A stretch of 47,498 nucleotides of DNA. It comes from an uncultured Clostridia bacterium. GTDB lineage: Bacteria > Bacillota > Clostridia > TANB77 > CAG-508. Position 1 is the stretch's first letter, and each line of letters starts with the position of its first letter. The notes under the pieces were generated by a model. The model ran no database searches. It was given only the letters and a program-made list of their open reading frames with translations, and was not told the DNA's origin. Shown in pieces: positions 40,509 through 47,498 of the stretch. Position numbers and translations under genes: made by a program. Location of the stretch: the NCBI GenBank assembly GCA_947584805.1, contig CANPWU010000008.1:1-47498 (forward strand), written 5' to 3'.

Positions 40509-42633
40509 TTATGAACAAATCTCAAATTCAAGTTCAACTTTAAATAAATCCCCATCTATATATATGTTAAATGTACCATTTTGAAGTTCTGCTAAACTCT
40601 TAGAAATTGAAAGTCCAAGTCCGCTTCCTTCTGTCGTTCTTGATTTATCACCTCTAACAAATCTTTGCATTAATTCCTCTTCACTAATATTTAATTTTTC
40701 TTTTGATATATTCTTAACTTCTATTTTTACTCTATTATCGTGTTTTGTAACATCTACATATACTCTAGAACTCTCTAAGGCATATTTTGAAACATTGCTA
40801 AATACATTTTCTATTATTCTATACATATATTTAGAGTCAGCTTCTATGAATATATCTTCTTCTGGTATTTTTGTTATACATTCCAGCTTTCTTTCAGTAA
40901 ATTTATCTTTAAATTCACCTGTTGTTTGATTTATAAGCTCACCTAAATTTAATTTTTCTAAAGTTAATTTTACATTTCCGAGAAGATGCTTTAGATGCTT
41001 CAACTAAATCTTCCATAAGTCTTTTTAGCCTATGTGATTTACTCTCTAATATTTGAATATATTCTTTTACTTTTTCATTATCAATATTTTCTCTCTTTAT
41101 TAAATCAACATAGTTAATAATTGAAGTAAGTGGTGTTTTTATGTCATGAGAAACATTTGTTATTAACTCTGTTTTTAATCTTTCGCTTTTTATTCTTTCT
41201 TGTACTGCGTTTTCAAAACCATTAGAAATATCATTAATATATCTAACAATTTCTTTAAATTCTTCAGTGAATTCTTCTTCATTTAGCTTCTCATCATGAT
41301 TTCCTTCGTATATTTTTTTAAGCTGTTCCTTTATATTTATAAAGCAATTTATTCTTAATTTAACTTTATATAACAAATATAATGTAATTGCTATATCTAT
41401 TACAATACCTAAAAATAAATTCTTTGCTAGAGTAAAAATAGTCACAATTAGAACCATAATAATAAAGTAACATACCACGAATATTGCTAACATCTTAATC
41501 TCGCTTATTTTAAATGTAAATTTATTTATTCTTATTTGAATTTTGTTGTATAGCTTCTCTATTAATTTATAAAATTTATATATTAATGTATTCTTCCAAA
41601 AAACTTTTGCTTTAATTCTTTTGATAACTGTTGTTGCTAAAAGAGCAAACAAAATGTATATTACAAGATATATAGTACTTATCATACATAAATATAATTT
41701 AGAGTAATTATAAATAGTAATTCCAACATTATCAAATATAGCAAAAGTAATTACTAGAACTATTCCTATAATTGCAAGTAAAATTTCAAGTGGCAATTTA
41801 TCAATATCGTTTAAATCAATTCCTTCTTTATCCTTTCTATATCCTATGGAAATTTCAAGATATATTGCGCATAGTAAAATAATAACCGTTGATACTGGAA
41901 TAGATGCATATAGCCAATTTTCATAAGGCATAAGTGATTTTAATGTACTTACCATACGACTTGCTTCTTGTGTAAACTCTTCTTCATAAGATATATAGAT
42001 TTTAAAATCATTTATATCATATTCTTCATAAGTCACATTGTTCAAATTATTATAATTAGTAAGATATGAACGACTTTTTTCATCGTATGATTGAACGTTT
42101 AGTTCATATATAACACCTTCTTGCGTATTATCATAATAATACGATCCATTAAACTTTTCTACGTAATTTTCCCAATTTTCATTTATAATATCTATATCTG
42201 TTGTTAGCTGTCCTTCTTCAATTGTAACTTTCTTTCCTTCTGCATTCTCTATATATTTCAATAATTCTTCTAAACTATCGGCTTTTCTCATCACATTTGT
42301 AATTACTTTATTTCTTGGAGTATAAATAATAACATATTTAAAATTTCTAACGTTTAACATTACATTTGATGCGCTTCCATAATTTACTCTTAACGAACTA
42401 TTCTCTCTTCCAATATAATAATTCGTCGTTTGCGAATGTATAAGTTCACTTATTGTGCTTTTTAAATTGTTCATAAAATTTTCAACAAATCTGTCACTTT
42501 CAAAATATAATATGTCAATTTCATCTCTATAACTATATGTATTCATGCTATAAAACAAAGATATTATTAATATTGCAAATGCAATTGGAATTATAATATA
42601 GCTTATCCACTTTAACACTTTACTCTCTTTCAT
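40509..42633 (-). CDS. Sensor histidine kinase (one CGGN site)
   Basis: The 707-residue membrane kinase has an N-terminal helix, a large extracellular sensor (about 40-240), several membrane helices, and a C-terminal HisKA (SHDIKTPLTSIINYV) and HATPase domain (GSGLGLSISKSL). CGGA at 40977-40980 joins EASKASSGNVKLTLEK between dimerisation and ATP-binding domains; without it the kinase has no ATPase domain. The ATG at 42633 follows AAAGGAGAG. It lies 14 bases after the response regulator. Confidence 0.93.
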
Positions 42634-42647
42634 ATAAGCACTCTCCT

Positions 42648-43352
42648 TTATAGGTTTTCTATTTTGTAACCTATTCCCCAAATAACTTTTAAATATTTAG
42701 GTTCTTTTGGATTTATTTCAATTTTTTCTCTTATGTGCCTTATATGTACAGCAATTATGTTGTCTGCTCCATATGCTTCATCTTCCCAAACGTTTTCATA
42801 AATTTGGTCTATCGAATATACTATTCCTTTATTTCTTGTTAAAAATTTTAGAATGTTATATTCTGTTGGTGTAAGTTTTACTTCCTTTCCTTCAACAACT
42901 ACTTTTTTAAGTTCATCATCTATAACAAGTTCTCCTGATTTATATATTTTTTTATTATTTTCATCTGTAATTGTTCCAAGTTTTGTATATCTTCTAATTC
43001 CTGAATTTACTCTAGCAATAAGCTCTAGTGGATTGAATGGCTTTGTAACATAATCATCAGCTCCTAGATTTAATCCCTTTATTTTGTCTTCATCTTCTGA
43101 TTTTGCTGAAAGCATGATAACTGGAATTGATCTTTCTTTCCTTATTTCTTCTAGAGTTTCTGTTCCATCTTTTATTGGCATCATTATATCTAAAATTATT
43201 AAATGTATTGTATTTTCTCTTAACACTTTTAGACATTCTTCTCCGTTATATGCTTTAAGCACATTATAATTTTCTTTTACTAAGTATATTTCTATAGCTT
43301 TTACTATTTCTTTATCATCATCACAAACTAGAATATTATACATATATTTCAT
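42648..43352 (-). CDS. OmpR-family response regulator
   Basis: The 234-residue protein has a receiver domain with phospho-Asp in LIILDIMMPIKDG and a winged-helix DNA-binding domain ending in WGIGYKIE. It is the cognate partner of the kinase downstream. The signal is unknown. Confidence 0.95.
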   Translation of the reverse strand: MKYMYNILVCDDDKEIVKAIEIYLVKENYNVLKAYNGEECLKVLRENTIHLIILDIMMPIKDGTETLEEIRKERSIPVIMLSAKSEDEDKIKGLNLGADDYVTKPFNPLELIARVNSGIRRYTKLGTITDENNKKIYKSGELVIDDELKKVVVEGKEVKLTPTEYNILKFLTRNKGIVYSIDQIYENVWEDEAYGADNIIAVHIRHIREKIEINPKEPKYLKVIWGIGYKIENL

Positions 43353-43436
43353 TCCTTTTTATGTTTATTTACATTTATATTATACCAGAAAATTTCTTAA
43401 GAAGAAAGAGAGGAAATATTAATTTTTTATTAAGAA

Positions 43437-43482
43437 GAAAAAAAGTAATAATATCTATTTTGTAAAATAAATATTATTACTT
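43437..43482 (-). terminator. Terminator of the ylxM-rplS operon
   Basis: AGTAATAATAT and ATATTATTACT form the stem after rplS, followed by a run of T on the minus strand. Confidence 0.85.
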
Positions 43483-43507
43483 TCATATTTTTATTATATT
43501 ATTAAAT

Positions 43508-44161
43508 TTATTCTTTTTTGTCAGTTTCTTCAGCTTTTGGAGCTTCTTCTTTGTCAGCTTTAGCTTCTTCAGCAGCAGGTTCTGCTTCTTCTTTAACTTC
43601 AACTGCAGGTTCTTCTGTAACTGTATCAACAGTTTCTTCTACAACTGGAGTTTCTGTTTCTACTGTTGGAGCTTCCTCTGGAGTAGCTTCTACTGGAGCA
43701 ACATTTTCTTCTACTTTAACTTCTTCAGCTACTGGAGCTTCTGTTACTTCTTCTACTGGAGCTGGAACCTCTTCTTCAAGATTCTCTTTTACAACTAATT
43801 CCTTAGTCTCAATTCTTGCTCCTACTTTTTCCTTAGTTCTAGCAGATTTTCCTAATCTGTCTCTTAAATAGTAAAGTTTTGCTCTTCTTGCCTTTCCTAC
43901 TCTGACAACTTCTACCTTTTCTACGTTTGGTGAATGTAATAAGAATGTTTTTTCAACACCTACTCCATAAGATATTTTTCTTACTGTAAATGTTTCATTT
44001 ACTCCTCCACCTTGTTTTTTAATAATTATACCTTCGAAAACCTGGATTCTTTCACGGTTTCCTTCTTTTATTTTGGCATGAACTCTAACTGTATTTCCAA
44101 CGTCTAATACTGGAACTTTTTCTTTTAATTGTTCATGCTCAATAGACTTTATAATGTCCAT
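43508..44161 (-). CDS. rplS: Ribosomal protein L19 with long acidic C-terminal extension
   Basis: Residues 1-115 are a normal L19 ([23 protein letters not shown]). About 100 further residues form a low-complexity tail rich in Glu, Ala, Val and Pro. Normal L19 has about 115 residues. The tail is in frame, without CGG, and ends before the operon terminator. It could be a disordered extension exposed on the 50S subunit. Confidence 0.95.
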   Translation of the reverse strand: MDIIKSIEHEQLKEKVPVLDVGNTVRVHAKIKEGNRERIQVFEGIIIKKQGGGVNETFTVRKISYGVGVEKTFLLHSPNVEKVEVVRVGKARRAKLYYLRDRLGKSARTKEKVGARIETKELVVKENLEEEVPAPVEEVTEAPVAEEVKVEENVAPVEATPEEAPTVETETPVVEETVDTVTEEPAVEVKEEAEPAAEEAKADKEEAPKAEETDKKE

Positions 44162-44183
44162 TATTTTTACTCCTTCCTTTTTT

Positions 44184-44850
44184 CTAATTTATTAAATCTG
44201 GTCTTTTTTTTCTAGTTATTTCTAAAGACTTTTCTTTTCTCCATTCGTCTATGTTTTGATGATTTCCGACTGATTAAAACTTCTGGAACTTTTTTTCCAT
44301 GAAATTCTTCCGGTCTCGTATACTGTGGATATTCAAGCAAATTTCCATTTGAAAAGCTTTCTTCTTCAACTGATTCTTTGCTTATTGCTCCATCAACATA
44401 TCTTGTAACTGAATCTACAAGTACCATTGCTGGAATTTCTCCACCTGTCAAAACATAATCTCCTATTGAAATTTCTTCATCTACAATCTCATCTATAACT
44501 CTTTGGTCAATTCCTTCATAATGTCCACAAAGTAGAATTATATGTTCTTCTTTGCTTAAAGCTTTAACTTTGTCTTGGTTTAGAGTTTTTCCTTGAGGAG
44601 AAAGATAAATAACTTTTGCCATATCACTTTTTACTGATTGATATGCATCATATACAACATCAGGCATCATTACCATTCCTGCTCCGCCACCATAAGGTGT
44701 ATCATCTACTTTCTTATGTTTGTTTTTAGAAAAATCTCTAATATTAACAAGTTCTATTTCTATTAGATTCTTATCAAGTGCTCTTTTTATTATACTAGAT
44801 TTAAAACTATCAAACATTTCTGGGAAAAGTGTTAATATACTAAATTTCAT
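44184..44850 (-). CDS. trmD: tRNA (guanine-N1)-methyltransferase TrmD (one CGGN site)
   Basis: It methylates G37 in tRNAs whose G37 follows anticodon G36, protecting the frame against +1 slippage. The 221-residue protein has [12 protein letters not shown] and [10 protein letters not shown] (knot). CGGA at 44265-44268 gives [18 protein letters not shown] and the proper C-terminus; standard code ends in an Arg/Lys-rich tail. The enzyme that maintains frame itself needs the quadruplet reading. Confidence 0.96.
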
Positions 44851-44852
44851 TT

Positions 44853-45359
44853 TTAACTTAATCCTTCCATTAAATGCACTGTCATTTTTTTGTTTTCTAC
44901 ATCAACATTTTTTATTACTTCTCCTATTGCAGGAAGTAAAATTTGTTTTCCCATTTCGTCTTTTACAACATATACATCGTTACTTCCAGTTGGAAATACA
45001 TCAATTAAATTTCCAAGTAAAACTCCTTCATCTGTTACAACTTCCATTCCGATTAAATCTACAATGAAATAGGAATTTTCTTGTAATTCTACTGCATCTT
45101 TTCTATCTATTTTTAAATAGCAGTTTTTATACTGTTCTGTATCATTAATATCGTCAATTCCCTTTAATTTAAGAAGAACCAGATTTTTATGATACTTTAC
45201 TTCCTCTATTTCCATTTTTAAAAGTTTTTTATTTTTTTCAATGTATACTGTTTTTAGTTTATCAAATCTTGTAATATCATCTGTAAATGGCACTACTTTA
45301 AAAAATCCCTTTATACCATATGAATTTACTATTTGACCTATTTCTAATAAGTCTTCCAT
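44853..45359 (-). CDS. rimM: Ribosome maturation factor RimM
   Basis: The 168-residue 30S maturation factor has an N-terminal RimM domain (GQIVNSYGIKGFFKV) and a PRC barrel (LIGMEVVTDEGVLLGNL). It lies between khpA and trmD, two bases from trmD. Confidence 0.95.
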   Translation of the reverse strand: MEDLLEIGQIVNSYGIKGFFKVVPFTDDITRFDKLKTVYIEKNKKLLKMEIEEVKYHKNLVLLKLKGIDDINDTEQYKNCYLKIDRKDAVELQENSYFIVDLIGMEVVTDEGVLLGNLIDVFPTGSNDVYVVKDEMGKQILLPAIGEVIKNVDVENKKMTVHLMEGLS

Positions 45360-45373
45360 TTTGGCTCTCCTTA

Positions 45374-45604
45374 TTAATCTATAAATTCAACTGTAACTCT
45401 CTTATGTTCCTTAGCACCAACTGCTTTAAATAATGTTCTTATAGACTTAGCAATTCTTCCTTCTCTTCCAATTACACGGCCCATATCTTCTTTTGAAACC
45501 TTAACCTCAAATATTGTTTCTCTATCATTTTGTTTTTCAGTAATTTCTATTTGAGATTTGTCTTCTACTATAGACTCAATAATTGTTTGTAAAACATCTT
45601 TCAT
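45374..45604 (-). CDS. khpA: KH-domain RNA-binding protein KhpA
   Basis: The 76-residue protein has the GRVIGREGRIAKSIRTL KH loop. The ATG at 45604 follows GGGAGG. It sits between rpsP and rimM as usual in Bacillota. Confidence 0.94.
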   Translation of the reverse strand: MKDVLQTIIESIVEDKSQIEITEKQNDRETIFEVKVSKEDMGRVIGREGRIAKSIRTLFKAVGAKEHKRVTVEFID

Positions 45605-45621
45605 AGTCTTTCCTCCCAAAA

Positions 45622-45852
45622 TTAAGCTTTTTCAATTAAAGCCTTAACTGTGTCTGTTGGTCTTGCACCATTTTTCATCCAAGTTTCGCATTTTTCTTTG
45701 TCTAAAGTTATAACTGCTGGATTTGCCATTGGGTCATATGTTCCTATTTGCTCTATTATTTTTCCATCTCTTGGTGATCTTGAATCTGCAACTACTATGT
45801 GATAGAAAGGTGCTTTTTTCTTTCCTATTCTTTGTAATCTTATTTTTACCAT
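45622..45852 (-). CDS. rpsP: Ribosomal protein S16
   Basis: The 76-residue protein begins [29 protein letters not shown] and has [13 protein letters not shown], typical of S16. It follows ffh. Confidence 0.97.
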   Translation of the reverse strand: MVKIRLQRIGKKKAPFYHIVVADSRSPRDGKIIEQIGTYDPMANPAVITLDKEKCETWMKNGARPTDTVKALIEKA

Positions 45853-45904
45853 TTGTTCAATTTCCCTCCTTTCAAACCAAAATTATATTTTTAAAACTTA
45901 ATGG

Positions 45905-47257
45905 CTACATTTTTAGGTTCTTTAAATCATTCATGTTCAAATTCTTTAAAGCATTTTTCATTCCACCTTTTTTATTTTTCATTTGCTTCATCATTTTTTG
46001 AGTCATTTCAAAAGATTTCATGAATTTGTTTATTTCTTGAACTGAAGTTCCAGAACCATTTGCTATTCTTTGTCTTCTACTTCCATTTAAAATTTTTGGA
46101 TTTCTTCTTTCTTTTTTAGTCATAGAACAAATTATAGCTTCTATTCTTACAAATTCTTTATCATCTACTTTTACATCACCTAGCTTATTGGCTCCTGGTA
46201 ACATTTTAAGTATTGAAGAAAAAGAACCCATTTTCTTAATTTGTCTTAATTGTGCTAAATAATCATCTAAATCGAATTCTTGCTTTTTAAGTTGTTTTTC
46301 GAGTTCTATTGCTTGTTCTTCGTCAAAAGCTTCTTCTGCTTTTTCGATTATTGAAAGCACATCTCCCATCCCAAGTATTCTTTCTGCCATTCTATCTGGA
46401 TGGAATACTTCTATATCACTTAATTTTTCTCCTGTTGCTGCAAATTTTATTGGTCTTCCTGTAACTTTTTTTACAGATAATGCTGCACCGCCTCTGGTAT
46501 CACCATCGAGTTTTGTTAAGATAACACCATCTATTCCAAGTTTTTCATTAAAAGCCTGACCTACATTTACAGCATCTTGACCTGTCATACTATCTACTAC
46601 AAGTAATATTTCATGAGGTTTTACATTTTGTTTTACATTTTGAAGCTCCCTCATTAATTCTTCATCTATATGAAGTCTTCCTGCAGTATCTAGAATAACT
46701 ACATCATTTAATTTTGATATTGCAACATTCATTGCCTGTTTTGCAATGTGTACTACGTCTTTTGAATTTTCGTTTGCAAAAACAGGAATATTTAAACTTG
46801 CTCCTACAACTTGAAGCTGCTTTATGGCTGCTGGTCTATATACGTCACAAGCAACAAGTAATGGTTTTTTACCTTGTTTTCTTAAAAGGTTTGCGAGCTT
46901 TCCACAAGTTGTTGTTTTTCCTGAACCTTGAAGCCCAACAAGCATTATAACTGTTGGTGGATTTGGTGTAAATGCAATTTTGCTTTCTTCTCCACCAAGA
47001 AGTTCTACAAGCTCATCTCTAACAATTTTTACAACTTGCTGTCCAGGAGTTAATGATTTTAATACATCTTGACCTAAAGCTTTTTTCTCTACTTCTGATA
47101 TAAATTCTTTTACTATTTTATAATTTACGTCAGCTTCTAGAAGTGCAAGTTTTACTTCTCTTAAGATTTCTTTTAAATCGCTCTCTGTTATTCTTGCTTT
47201 TCCTTTAAGCTTTCTTGTTATTCCTTGTAATCTTGATGATAAACCTTCAAAAGCCAT
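45905..47257 (-). CDS. ffh: Signal recognition particle protein Ffh
   Basis: The 450-residue GTPase has an N domain, G domain (GLQGSGKTTTCGKLA, DTAGRLHID, TKLDGDTRGG) and a Met-rich M domain with SRRQRIANGSGTSVQEI. The ATG at 47257 lies eight bases after GAGAGGA, preferred over an upstream in-frame start. No in-frame CGG occurs in 1.35 kb. Confidence 0.97.
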   Translation of the reverse strand: MAFEGLSSRLQGITRKLKGKARITESDLKEILREVKLALLEADVNYKIVKEFISEVEKKALGQDVLKSLTPGQQVVKIVRDELVELLGGEESKIAFTPNPPTVIMLVGLQGSGKTTTCGKLANLLRKQGKKPLLVACDVYRPAAIKQLQVVGASLNIPVFANENSKDVVHIAKQAMNVAISKLNDVVILDTAGRLHIDEELMRELQNVKQNVKPHEILLVVDSMTGQDAVNVGQAFNEKLGIDGVILTKLDGDTRGGAALSVKKVTGRPIKFAATGEKLSDIEVFHPDRMAERILGMGDVLSIIEKAEEAFDEEQAIELEKQLKKQEFDLDDYLAQLRQIKKMGSFSSILKMLPGANKLGDVKVDDKEFVRIEAIICSMTKKERRNPKILNGSRRQRIANGSGTSVQEINKFMKSFEMTQKMMKQMKNKKGGMKNALKNLNMNDLKNLKM

Positions 47258-47290
47258 TTTTATCATTCCTCTCTAAAAGGTCTACTTAAA

Positions 47291-47498
47291 TTAAACAATA
47301 CATTTAATTTCGCGTACAACGTTTTCTAGGATTTTTGCAGTTTCTTTATTGTTAGTGTCTTTAGTCTGGATTTTTGATAACTCTAAAAGTATCTTCTGTA
47401 TCTGCTTTTCTTGTTTTTGTGCTTTTTTCATAATTCCAAGTTTTTCTTCTAATCCGAAAAAGTTTTTTCTCTCCTTTCGCAATACTATCTTTTACAGC
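47291..47498 (-). CDS. ylxM: YlxM-like HTH protein, C-terminal part (one CGGN site)
   Basis: The gene enters from the right edge. Reading from the edge gives AVKDSIAKGEKKLF, then CGGA at 47453-47456 as Gly and LEEKLGIMKKAQ to the stop. This fits the end of YlxM, the sigma-like protein always upstream of ffh. The alternative TTG start at 47482 in the other frame would be an artefact. The N-terminus lies outside. Confidence 0.8.

Overview
The window comes from an AT-rich, spore-forming, low-GC Gram-positive bacterium (Bacillota, most likely an uncultured Clostridia). This is inferred from spoIIAA-spoIIAB-sigF, spoIID, a spoIIQ-like LytM gene, spoIIGA-sigE, a spoVB-like flippase and sleB, together with hfq, lexA and the block ylxM-ffh-rpsP-khpA-rimM-trmD-rplS. 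I annotate 56 protein genes, a ZTP riboswitch, hairpin terminators and several long intergenic palindromes. I see no rRNA, tRNA, CRISPR array or insertion sequence.

The main discovery is in the reading frames. Under the standard code about half the genes look broken by a +1 frameshift. Every break lies at an in-frame CGG. If the four bases CGGN are read as one glycine (equivalently, the C is skipped and GGN is read), all the broken genes become intact, with the length and conserved glycines of their families. I count 49 such sites in 29 genes (CGGA 32, CGGT 10, CGGC 5, CGGG 2), on both strands. They include five in sigF, five in the spoVB-like gene (two back to back), four in mtaB and four in an M15 peptidase gene. 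I found no in-frame CGG that must be read as a triplet arginine codon. CGG strings that straddle codons (NNC GGN) are common and cause no break. The window therefore looks like a genome with pervasive quadruplet decoding, or an obligatory +1 shift, at CGG. Gene coordinates below include these sites.

Layout: 1-2900, a pilin-like surface protein, hfq and sleB. 2945-5377, fhs behind a ZTP riboswitch, then a YuiD-like gene. 5419-8527, the operon asp23-amaP-DUF2273-nusB-xseA-xseB (minus strand). 8696-10044, a lipoprotein and a biotin ligase. 10213-13641, spoIIAA-spoIIAB-sigF-spoIID-spoIIQ-like. 13809-17939, purF, a flavin-reductase-like gene, the M15 peptidase and a SUMF1-like membrane protein. 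18244-22841, spoIIGA-sigE, a TetR regulator, rnhB, a pilin and an apparently leaderless pseudouridine synthase gene. 23014-27861, a DUF1540 protein, a Lon-family protease, and tsaE-tsaB-rimI. 27953-33637, dxs, lexA, the spoVB-like flippase, a glycosyltransferase and a TSCPD protein. 33670-40324, sortase, hinT, a short alaS, dut, mtaB, mreB and a pilin. 40509-43352, a two-component system. 43508-47498, the rplS-ylxM translation and SRP block.

Sporulation control (sigF, sigE, spoIIGA), cell-shape, SOS, tRNA-modification and isoprenoid genes all depend on the CGGN reading, so it must be efficient and constitutive, or else be a control point. The decoding factor, such as a tRNA-Gly with an enlarged anticodon loop, is not encoded in the window.
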